From: Endocalyx cinctus
Lineage: Eukaryota > Ascomycota > Sordariomycetes > Amphisphaeriales > Apiosporaceae
Length of the DNA stretch: 64,000 nt
Assembly (NCBI GenBank): GCA_001600455.1
Contig: BCKC01000009.1
Span: forward strand, 2,170,001 to 2,234,000
Reading direction: 5' to 3'
Made by a program: the position numbers and the translations under genes. This document shows positions 46,075-56,911 of this stretch, in pieces (position 1 is the first letter of the stretch; every line of letters starts with the position of its first letter). The notes under the pieces are model-generated. The model ran no database searches. It was not told where the DNA came from and saw only the letters and a list, made by a program, of their open reading frames with translations.

Positions 46075-46480
46075 TGATCGGATATAAGCGAATCGAAAAA
46101 ATATTTTCATTATCGGACCTGACCGCGAAAAGATGAAAAACAAGCAAAAACTAGCTAAAGAAAAAAACAAACGCCCCGCAAGTATTTTTTTTCTTATGTG
46201 TTTGTCTTTTCGCCGCTATCGTCGTTAAACGTAATCGCAAATCTATTACCGCTATCTCGTGTGTTTGCGCTGGTGATAAGATTGTGACTGTGTATTGAGC
46301 CACAAAACATCGACGTCTCTTAAGCGAGCTGGGTCTTTTTACTCGAAGACCCTTCCGTCACCCGCAATTAGTATCTATCTCCTATCATGAAAACGTGATA
46401 TCATGAGTTTTTTTTTTTTTTTTTTTTTTTTTGGGTCACCATCGTTAGCCCCCTTTGCCTCTTTTTATCTTCAGCGACTC

Positions 46481-47036
46481 CTACGTCATCTTGAAGAACT
46501 CTTTAGCCTTGGCGGCGAATCTGGTATCCACTCCCTTGTGGCCGTTGGAAGTGGTAGTGTGCAAGCCCGATTTTTCGGCGTCATCGAAGTTTACGTCTGG
46601 TTTGGTGACGTTCGCGGCGCCCCCGCGGCCGTAATGCGTCGCTCCCTGACTCGGCCTCCGCTCGATTCTGTTGGAGAATTAGGATCAGCTTTGTTTACTC
46701 CATAAGGGGGAAAAGAGAAGATATGAGAGCAAGAGAAACGCAGAAAAAAGGAAGAAGGTAAAGTAAAACTAAATTTGACAACCCAAGAATCCAGGCCAGA
46801 CCAGTAGGAGGGAAGAGGACCAAAACTTACGGGCCGACGTCCTGGCGTGCGCGCGTCTCGACGGGATCGATGTTCGACGCCATGTTTCCAACGCCGCCTC
46901 GTCCGGTGGTGAAGACACTCGATTTCAGGCTGGGCGTCTCGAGATCTGAGGGCTGGAGCTTAGGGGATTTCGAGGCTTCCGCGATGTTACCGGCACCACC
47001 TCGGCCCGTCGAGATATTGTTACTGCTGGCGGTCAT
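46481..47036 (-). CDS. Small DUF3602 (Par32-like) protein with three GRGG motifs
   Basis: Two exons: 47036-46831 and 46667-46481, in phase, giving 130 residues. The sequence is disordered and carries three copies of a Gly-Arg-Gly-Gly motif: GRGGAGN (11-17), GRGGVGN (45-51) and GRGGAAN (82-88), the last reached only after splicing. It ends in a conserved-looking tail, RFAAKAKEFFKMT. This pattern defines the DUF3602 family. The yeast member Par32/Amu1 is a TORC1- and nitrogen-responsive regulator of ammonium transporters; whether the filamentous proteins share that job is inference. Start: 47036 gives a short N-terminus right before the first motif; an upstream in-frame ATG at 47135 would add 33 Pro/Thr-rich residues. 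Confidence 0.85.
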
Positions 47037-49254
47037 GGTGAAACGGGGTAGGTATGGCGTGCGTGTGAGACGAGGTGATGTGGTGGGTTTGGCGGGATCG
47101 GTTGGTTCGATTATATTTATATGGTCGATAGTCACAGTTATTTTGGTGTGATGTATCCGAGGTCGGTAAGAAGGTTGTTTATAGATGGTGAGTCAGTTTC
47201 CTTCTTGTTTTTTCCTTGATTTCTGCTACGTCACAGATAAGAGTAGTATAATGTAGTTGTATGCTATGATCTTTTAGAGCAAACCTGATGGAAAGGGAAT
47301 GAATAAAAAGAATGAACGGGGAAAAAGTAGAGGAGGTTTGGTCACGGAAGAAGGAGAGAGGCAAAAGGATGGGATTTAAATAAGTACGTCAAAGTTGGTA
47401 TAACGGGTGACTGGTCAAGGCCTAGTCCTAGTCTTTTGTTAGCAACTTATATCATCCATCTTGGCCATTTCTTCGGTATGTAAACCATTGAATGACTATG
47501 ATTACCTACTACGGAAGTACGTCAGGTAGTAAAAGTCACGTAAAAGAAACACCGAATCATTCTATTCGACGAAGTTCACGCCATCGATTTTATTTGCAAG
47601 GTCCATATACCCACCGGGGACCTGTCTCCGCCTCTCCAGTTTATTTATATGTACGTAAGTAAGTAATCCGGGGAAGAAGAGAAGACAAGGGGGGAAAAAA
47701 GAAGAGAGAGAGAGAGAGAAGGAAAAAAAAAAGAGCTCAAACGAACAAAAATAAAATAAACTACGCCATCATATTCGAGGTCAATAGCGTAATAAGGCCA
47801 ACTTATGGTTGGTCTTCGGTCTTTGAGGGACGAATCAGAGAATTTCAATCATCTAAGAGAAAGAGAGAAAATAAAGGGAGCGGGACGTATCGTCACATCA
47901 TTTTGGAAAAATGCAGCTAAAAATTTCCTTAATAAGTTTTTTTTTTTTTTTTAACTTCCTAAAATCGACCCGCCTGTCATCTTTTTCTGCCTCGTCCCAT
48001 GACTCTTTTCAAAAAACCTAAAACTTAAAATTTCGATTTCTCCGTGGGTTTTCTTTAGTTTTCTTTAGTTTGAGGCGTCAAAGAGACGAAAGAGGGGAGG
48101 CTTTTTTTTTTAAACCTTAGACCAAGGGGGGATTTCAAAATATTAGCTAAGTAAGACGTAATGAAAATGTTGCCAACCAACGTCGTTGTCACGAGATTTC
48201 TCCCGTAAGCCTTATTGGATCTTATTTTTATTTTTATTTTCTTTCTTTGACTGATTTCTCCTTTTTTTTTTTTTTCCTGTCCCTCTCCTCTTCTCCCTCT
48301 TTACCCTTGAATCATGACATGTCCTACCTATAAAGGATTCAAGACATCGAGTGATGCATTATTTCATGAAAGGCACCTTTGTGGGTTTTTATGCCCCAGC
48401 CCGTCGCGACAGGATCGACCTAATTGGTTATGGCTTATTCCCGGCTTGAAATCCTTCGGCTGAACCTAAATTCTTTTTTTATATTAATTTGAATAAAAAA
48501 GAAAAAAAAAATGATAAAGGGGGAGAGAAGAATCTGAGAATGCACTAATAAATCTTTGGAAAACTTATTTAATAGGTAGGAGAAGGGGTATACTGATTAA
48601 CATCTACATAAACATAATATCTTTATATCTTTTCTGTTCACCATCTGCGGAGCAAGAGAAGTAGTAATGATCAATATTTATCTACGTGAGGGGATTTTCT
48701 CTTTCCTCTCATCATTCTCTTTTCCCTTGTCTGTCCCAGATTTTCGGGTCTAACTTCACCAACGTCGATCAAACTTCGCGTCCCGGCCACGTAGATCGGA
48801 CGATGTAGACTTCCGGGCTATCCTGGCTCGGCATACTTTTATATAGACGGGGCAGTTGTTTATATAGATCTACGTCTTTTCATGAACCAACCAGGTACTG
48901 TCGCAAGAGCTCGGACGTTCTAATGCTTTGCGCGCACAGACAGGTTGACAATGCTTCCGTCCGAGAAAATGAAAGCCGACGTTGTTATACGTTCAAAAAG
49001 TTATTATTATTTTTTTTTTTTCAATTTTTGAAAGGGGGAGTTCAAAGGGACCTGTCTCTCTTTTATTTCGTCCCGCTTTTGTTATAGACGGAGGAACTTC
49101 GATTTTCTCATCCTAACCTATGATAGAAGGTCCTCTCGGTTTAGGCCCGGCGCTCGTAAGCTGAGGCGGCCTTGCATATAATGTCATAAGACGTGACTTA
49201 TGGCCAATTCATCGCAAAACATACGTGCTCGATATTCAATCCGTAATAACGTGT
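47037..49254. other. Intergenic: DUF3602 promoter and velB 3' flank
   Basis: About 2.2 kb with T, A and GA tracts and no supportable gene. The first 100 bases could be coding if the DUF3602 protein starts at 47135. The part next to 49255 is the velB 3' flank. Confidence 0.5.
47189..47195. promoter_or_regulatory. TGAGTCA heptamer upstream of the DUF3602 gene
   Basis: An exact bZIP (CPC1/GCN4-type) core 150 bases upstream of the preferred start and about 55 bases upstream of the alternative ATG. Position fits a promoter element for an amino-acid or nitrogen-responsive gene. Motif match only. Confidence 0.35.
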
Positions 49255-50946
49255 CTAATCATCCTCGTCGTCGGAACCACGTCCCTTACTACCCTTGCCC
49301 TCTTGGCCGTCCTTCCTAATCGGAATCTTTACTCCTTGCACAGCAAAACACTTGCTCAAGGCCGTACTCTCGCAAACACCGGGGAATTTCTTGGCTGAAT
49401 AGACTTGGAACTTGTCGCTGAAAACTTGCGCCAGTACGGGGGCTCGTCCCCTATTCAACACTTCGGCGTCGCTAACCCCGTTCGGAATCGCCCCCTGGCG
49501 CCGGAGGTTGATAAATGAAAATCGTAGTCTATAAATCATTTGTGTAAGTATGCTGAATTGCAACATTCCTATCTCTTGTCGATCAACGTACCTGAACCAT
49601 CCTTCGGTTCTTACACTCAGATCTTGGAGGATAAACCAGATGCCGATCTTATCTTTAGGGTCGGTAAGACGGGAAGCGCTCGCTGCTAAGCTTCCGATCA
49701 GGTTTCTCGTATACATGCCGTTGGGCGACTGTGTACCCAGCATACGGCTCGAGGCCATCGCGTGGGGCGACATATCCTGCGAATATCCGGGGCCAAACAT
49801 GGCCTGAGATGGCAGCTGAGGCACGGGCATGTTCTGCCTGTAATCGCCTATCGGGTAGCCGTACGATTGGACCGACTGGACTTGTTGAGGGTATCCATAC
49901 TGTCCTGTGAAATGTGAGAATATGAAATGGCGGGGATTTTTAGATGCGCTACTTACCCTGAGCGTACGTATCCTGTTGGTAGTGCGGCAGCTGGCGCGCA
50001 TAGCCTGCGCTAGGGGGCTGTGGATAATCACCGCGGGTAGATGGCATGATGGCCGGATAGCCGTAGGCAGCACCCATCTGACCGCCACCATCAACTACCT
50101 CACGGTAAGAAGAGGCTTGGGTCGAGGAGATGGAAGGGGACTGCTGTGAATGCTTTACAAGGTTTACCTCCTTGTCGCCATTCTCCGACCAGAGATCCAC
50201 ATGCAGAACGTAATGCTGGTGCTCGACCTCACTAGCGAACGGTTAGAACGCACGGTTAAGTGAAGGATGGAAAGGAAAAGAAAAGGAAAGAAAAGGGATG
50301 GATTCAGCACGTACTTGCAATCAACCTCTTTCCCGGTAGCTTTGTCCATAACAATAAGTCTAATGCAAGGAGGTGGCGTAATCGGCCTACGGTCCTGCAA
50401 AACACTGTTAGTCTTAAAAAAATCGTGCGGGACTGATTAAGAAAGTGGACAAAGCCGTCGTACCTTGTCACCAAAACCACACATTCTTGCTCTTAATGGC
50501 TGTTGAATACACTCGAGCCTAAAGTAGATATAGATAATTAATCAAAACTGCGACTTGGTATTCAACATAGCAGTACTCCAAAGATGAAAACAGTAGATTA
50601 TCTCTTCAACCTACCTATATTTCCTAGTATTATCGGTACCCTCAATGGGTGGCGGGGCTGGCTTGTCGGCCTCTTCTATGGTAGGTTTTGAAGCTAGAGA
50701 GTTAGGCGCAGGTGGTCCTATACCGTTATCCGGGGCGCCGACTTCGCTGATGCGGTCTCTAGAGCCAACTATACCGGGAGGTCCAGCACCGGCGCGCGGA
50801 GGCGGCATATTTCCTTGGTAATAGGAGCCCGAAGGCATCGGGGGAGGTAGGTGATTGTAAGTAGGGTGATGACCTTGAGGGCCGCCCATATCAGGCGGGA
50901 ACGCCTGCTGGTGATGTACAGGCCCAGATTGGTATCCTGAACTCAT
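49255..50946 (-). CDS. velB: VelB velvet-family developmental regulator
   Basis: Six exons: 50946-50615, 50518-50464, 50394-50315, 50231-49957, 49904-49592 and 49528-49255. All joins are in phase, giving 442 residues. The N-terminal 105 residues are Pro/Gly/Gln-rich. The velvet domain starts near residue 108 (RLECIQQPLRARMCGFGDKD, RRPITPPPCIRLIVMD, then HYVLHVDLWSENGDKEVNLV). It is interrupted at about 184-305 by a Gln/Tyr/Pro-rich disordered insert and resumes with NLIGSLAASASRLTD, IGIWFILQDLSVRTEGWFRL and AKKFPGVCESTALSKCF. An insert at this place is a hallmark of VelB compared with VeA and VosA. VelB pairs with VeA and VosA in the nucleus and controls sporulation, spore maturation and secondary metabolism. 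The last intron is 63 bases and free of stops, so it is easily missed. The C-terminus is acidic (GSDDEDD). Confidence 0.93.
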
Positions 50947-53900
50947 GGTTGGTTCTAATTTTTTTTTTTTTTTATATCTTTTATGTTTCGTCTTCTTATT
51001 TCACTTAATCAGTAGGATACTCCTTTCCGCGAAGAGGTAATGAATAGGCCCCAGTAAATAAAAAAGACGGAATAAAGGTCGCAGATGTCCAAGGCAATTC
51101 TAGTATGGCGCATTTAGCACATTGACAGATTGAAGATTGAAGGTCAGATGAAGATATGTCGTGCAAGTATAGCGTTCAATTATTTCCAGGCGGTCGGAGT
51201 AAGTTTTGCGTTGAACTAAGTTGGCGCGTGGTTCCCTCGGGTTAAGGTATTTTTCTTTATTGTAATTGTAATTGTCTTTTTTTTTTTTTTTTTTTTTTTT
51301 TTTGGAGGTTGTAAGGCGGGGAGGATTCTCGGAAATTATTTTCAGCTAGTGTAAAGGAGTCGATTTATCTCGAGGCTGCTTATGATATATTCAGATGTAA
51401 AACAAAATGAAATATACGTAAATGAAAATCTAACCAACTATATGTCAAATAAATCACGAAATTAATATTATAATGATAAAGCGAAAGAGGAACAACAGGC
51501 GAATATGGGAAGCCTTATCATTTAATAAAAAGAAAATCGAGGGTTTGGTAGTAAAGAGATAAAAGGAATAAAAAAAAATAAAAAATAAAAATAAAATAAA
51601 ATAAAAGTAAGACAATACACAATTAAGACATAAACATCTAATGTAAAGCTTACCGAATAAAATATGACGGGGGAAGAGGACGGCGCAAAGTTTAAGCAAG
51701 CGCCACTTACTACCCGTAGACTACTTAATTAGTGTATTTATAAGTATTATACTGCGTAAGTATTATAAGTACTTATATGTTATAGGTAATTTATGTATAT
51801 AAGTATGTATACTAATTACAGGATTATGTATATACGTACAACTTATACCGATACAATAGGAATCGTTCCAGAGTATCGCAGTTCGACTAGCGTTAACTAC
51901 GCAGGAAATAGCATTACGGGGTTGGGGTTGGTACTCTTAAAGCCTGCAATCAACTGCAAAGCCTTTTTTAGTCCCTTGTCTGCTTTAACCCTTGCAAGAC
52001 AGGGAAGAGAGAAAAAAAAAAACAAGCTGGGATGGGGAATGTACATAGTAGGAGGGATAAGCTAGATACTTAGTATATGGGTAGATGGGTAGGCTGGTAG
52101 GTAGATGGGCTGGCTGGCTGGATGAGTTAGATAATTCATTGGTTCTTTCATTTCGCCGGAGATTTTGTACTTAAAGTACATACCACTCTACCACCAAGTA
52201 AGAGGTATAACAACCGTATGATATACCCCCTACAGAACAACTAAAAGTGGTATACTAATATAAAAAGGATTGTTTTGTCTGCTACACTAACTACTTATTA
52301 TTACGACTAAATTACTGCACATATAAAGTACCGCTACGCTCACTATATACTGTACCTCCTATATCTACTGCGCAGTACGTGTAAGTAGGTATGAATTGAA
52401 AACTAGGTACGGAGTACTATGTAATATATTAAGCAACGATAAATACTATGTACTTCGCTTAAGTATACCACCTATCTAAGGTTGTACGGACATTTATCTA
52501 CCAAAGTAACAATCAGCTCTTTTTTGAGTATACATAGTAAGGATTTATATCTTCCCGAACCTCTTCAAAAAGGTAGTTGTAGCAGATGATAAATAACATG
52601 GCGCTTAAGCTCGCTAAGAAGTACCCTACGTATGCAATGCGGCGTCATTTCTTGTGCAGCCAGTTTGACACGTCAATACACCAGGCATCTGGTGTAACAA
52701 ACGTATACAAAGTACCGTGGGTGTGGGTGGTCTTCTGGTAGCATTGAACAATCTACACTACCAGACATCGTACGTATAATTTCTATGCTATGCCCTCTTT
52801 ACCATATACACTATATAATCCACTATACTACAACGTATATATAGTGTAATAGTAGTTTAATAATTGCAGAACCTCCTCCCCCCCCCACCTATCCTATACC
52901 ACGTCTATTATACGTAGTATCGGGCAACGAAATTCTCCTCCGTCATATAAATAAGGTCCGTCCATCATACACCAAGATTCAAGCAACGCGTGTGTAAATA
53001 AGTAAATAAATCTCCACGCATTATATACTCGACACATCGTACATATACACTACACGTACATGTCTAGGACCTACCTAAGAAAGGTACCGGTAAGAAGAAG
53101 GTTGCATTGCCCTTTCTCATGCGGTAATCCACATAGTAGTTTTACTACGTACAAGTAGATGCCATATATATAAGAAATATATATCTGCTATACCATGTAT
53201 ATCATCATATGTATATATATGCGCCTCCTATCATCCCATCGTACCACGGGATATGTAGTAACTCCGCCCCCTCCTCCCCGCCATCATGTTTTAATTTGGA
53301 CCTGCAGACGAAAAAGAAAGCCTTCGGTTGGGATGTTGACAAAGTGATTGAATCATAAAACGCCGAGCCCACTTCGTTGTCTTTCACTAATTCCAACAGT
53401 TCGAATAACGGCTATGCGTAAAGTATACCACAGTAGTATATACTACTATAGGACGCACATACACATAACTGCGAACGGTATGATGCATTGGTGTAATATG
53501 ATGTAGTATAAAAACTGAGCAGCTAACCTAGCCTAGGTAACTCTGAGTACCTATTCGACCCGATCCTTTGGGTCGTTCCGTGAGATTTCACCAAGTTTGA
53601 TTCGTTCTTGAAGATACACTATTGGCATTATACATGCGGTAACGTCGGTAAAAAAGCTACACATACATGAACTTCTGAGACCATGTGAGGTTAGACTTTT
53701 TTTTTTTTGGCGAGGAGTGACATTGATTCCTTTTTTTATTTATTTTTTTTTTTCTGAAAGGAAAAGTGGAGATATATATCCTACATAACAGCCAGATAAC
53801 TACTACACTACCTAGACAGCCTGATCCCTTCTTACTACCTAGAATGTATACATCGATGGATAGTACATACGGTAACGGGTACATTGAGCTAATAGCCAGC

Positions 53901-55460
53901 TACGACGACTAGGCGTTTTAGCTATCGCCTGCTCTCTCCACTTCCCGAGAGATCTCCATGGAAATCTACTTTGGTATCTACCTTAGCTTACAACACATGG
54001 ACTAGGTATAATATAATTGACAGGCATCACCCTCGTCGCTGATCTTCTAGGTGTACCCGTGGACAGTACTGTGTATACTTACCTACGGGTATTTATATAG
54101 TGTACTTTACATAGTAAATAATTTATACCTCTCGTTTGCCTCGATTGATTTTATTTTATTTATGATTATTTTATTTGCTTTCTATGTGTAACCATCTCAT
54201 CTCAATGATTCTTGGATTTTTGGATTTTTTGTGTCACCGAACTCTTTTTGACACCGCCGTCTCGTCCGTGCAAGCTTCGTTCGGGAAAAGGCAGATCTTT
54301 CCTCTCACCAACTGCAATCAAGTGGATGTATGTTCATGCTTTGCAAGTTTATGTACCATGAACAAATGGCTTCGGGGTATCCAATCGGTGGAGGCCGCGG
54401 AAAAAAAAGTCTTGGGAGTGTAGTAGTGACGAAAGGGGGAGAGGAAGGAAGGGTTCCTGGTCTGGTCTTCTTCCACCCGTAAAACTACCTACAAGTACTA
54501 TGTACTACGATAGGTAACGGTTTCTTCCTCCTTTGTACACTAAGTATACAATATTTTATTTTATTTTTATTCTTTTTTATGTACAATACAAGGGCAAGGC
54601 GACACACAGTCTTTTAAAAAAAAAGTGACCTCTTTTTCCTCCCTATTTTCAAATTGATATCCCTCGTCACAGTTTTTTTTTTTTTTTTTTTAAGAGCTAC
54701 TTATTTATTATTATTGTATATCACCCGTTCGCGCGCCCGACCCTTGCTTAACCAGATTTGTTGTGCGATTGTCATCTCATCACATTTATGCGCCCCTGTT
54801 CGAATACGTTAAACAAAAATAAAAAAAAATTGGAGGGTACATCAGGCACATGCGCAAGATTTGTATAAACGCGGGGCGACAAACCAAAAACAAATGATAT
54901 AATCATTCGACCTAGAGACATGCAGTCAATACATACAGATTTAACGCACTTTTAGTAATCCGATCATGTTCATTAGTCCTACGAACAATATGGCCTGAAG
55001 AGCGATAAAAAAAAAGTATCGATACCCCTAGTCTTTTAAACATTATTATACTACACATAATCTCGGTCTACGGAAAGGGAGATTTCAGTGTACTATGTAC
55101 GCAGTAAATTGAGGGGCAGATACAGAGTAAGTACCCTTGCTATCGGAAGGCAGAAACCGAAAGTTAGAACGAGGCATAACAAGGTAACTTCCGCCTCAAC
55201 ACATCCTGGATACCTCCTTCAACTTGTAAGCGATGACTTTCTTTCTCGCTCACTCTACGTCTTAGGTATTCCCATCACGAATCATTCTGGTATGACGAGG
55301 CAACAATAGCCAAAAAAAAAAAAAAAGTGTAATTATTATTTTATCGTTTGGGGATAAGTACGATTTAGAAACCATCCAGATCTTTCGGTAAGAGGCACCG
55401 AGGCACGCAAGCAACGACTTGACTTATCTATGTTTTTCTCCCTTTTGATGCCGTGAAACC

Positions 55461-55512
<52 letters not shown>

Positions 55513-56911
55513 GACGATAGACGTGGAACTTTTTTTGTGTTTAATCGACTATTAACGCTCGCCTTTCATCCCAAAAACAGTAATAACAAACGTCACCCTC
55601 CTCCTTACATATAGTTCTCGGGATAATATGAGACACAAAAGAAAATGATTTCTCTCTCTCTCTTTTTTTTTTTTTCCCTCTCCCTTGCCTCGAGGCGATG
55701 TTAACAGGTCCCCATCAAGGTGGGTATAATTGCTTCCTGACCACCGGAACCTCCTAAAGTATGGGAAACGGTCAATCTCTTTGACCGAATCGTCCTTGAT
55801 CCCGTTGCTTTCATCCTGACCCATCATACCGTAGACTTAACGTTGACTACCAGGTTCTACTATAATAATTCGTAATTCGTCGTGTGCTCGTAATGTAAGA
55901 CTTGGTGGAAGGCTGAAGCGATGATCTACAGGTTTTCTCCTTAAGTTTTGCTGGAGAGTAAAAGATACTACGTAGAGACGACATTTCCTTAATTACTGAT
56001 AGTCTGGTATCTCATTGATTGCCTATCGCTATAGCTTGTCATTATGGACTAGCTGGAATTATAATTCACATAGGTTCGTCCGTCAGTCTCGCTTTCTCTT
56101 CGCTGCTAATATTCACTCCGATCGTTCCCGCCACTAGAATAGGGCCCCAAAGTCTTTCGTCTTTCATCTTTCATCCCTCATCCCATAATGTCCCCTTATT
56201 ATCTTCGTTGGTGGTAGATATGATGAAAGGATAAAGAAAAGGAGGGAACGGGTACAAGTAGGTGGGATCAGTAGGTTCCATCCATCTCGTTCCACGTATA
56301 TCAATCGCCTCTTCTCCACTTTGCAAACGCCGACAAATGAAAAGAAGGAAGAAAAAAAAAGAGCTATTGCCCACGAGGCTGTGATGATCGAAAAGTAAAG
56401 GTCCCCAATACTTGGTTATCAAGTCACGGGTAAACGAAACCGAAATTAGGGAGAAAGGAGAGGGGAAAATAAGGGAAAATTGTTTTTTTAAAAAAAGAGA
56501 GAAAAAAAAAGGAAACGACTAAGAGAAGAAACCAAGTTCTGGATTACTTTTTTTTTTTTTCATGGCTGGCAATCCTTTGCCTCCTGCCAGTAGTAGTTGA
56601 TAGTATCGTATCCCATAGCGTCATATCAAAAAGTATACCCGCACAAACGCCGACCCGTACTCCTCGCCTTGCTAGTAGTGCGTTTCGAGCTGCTAAAATC
56701 TATTGGAATATTGTTTACACACGAGTTTTGAAAAAGATGAAAGGCCAGCCACAGAATGCGTTTGCTGCACCAGCCTATTCGTAGTTTGATTGAAATGATT
56801 AAGAAATCTTTGCATCTGGCAACCAGGGCAGAATCCTGCTAATCTGGATCTTGTACCATTTGATTAATTAGCTCGGTAAATGTTAGGGAGAAAGGAGTTG
56901 GTCGCTATGCT
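50947..56911. other. Six-kilobase region with no supportable gene
   Basis: Upstream of velB and beyond the 3' end of the exchange factor. The DNA is AT-rich and full of short TAC/GTA-rich palindromic words, T runs (for example 51278-51303 and 54673-54692) and a (AG)21 tract. Frames up to about 90 codons match nothing I know. It may hold the long velB promoter or leader, a non-coding transcript, or decayed repeats. Confidence 0.5.
55465..55506. repeat. (AG)21 microsatellite
   Basis: Twenty-one uninterrupted AG units in intergenic DNA. Likely polymorphic in length. Confidence 0.97.

Larger units (their letters stand above)
44933..46480. other. Intergenic: HIS1 upstream region and 3' flank of DUF3602 gene
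   Basis: About 1.5 kb with T runs of 20 bases or more (45244-45264, near 45848-45870, 46409-46432). A TAC-rich stretch near 45440-45610 contains repeated CTACCT/AGGTAG elements. No reading frame of interest. Confidence 0.55.

Noticed and set aside
49529..49591. Reading straight through the last velB intron as coding
   Set aside because: It would insert 21 residues into a block conserved in all VelB proteins (TEGWFRLRF), and good donor and acceptor sites restore it exactly.
55552..55827. 91-codon minus-strand frame (MMGQDESNGIKDDS...)
   Set aside because: The first 45 residues look protein-like but the rest is low-complexity; no splice partner or known family found.
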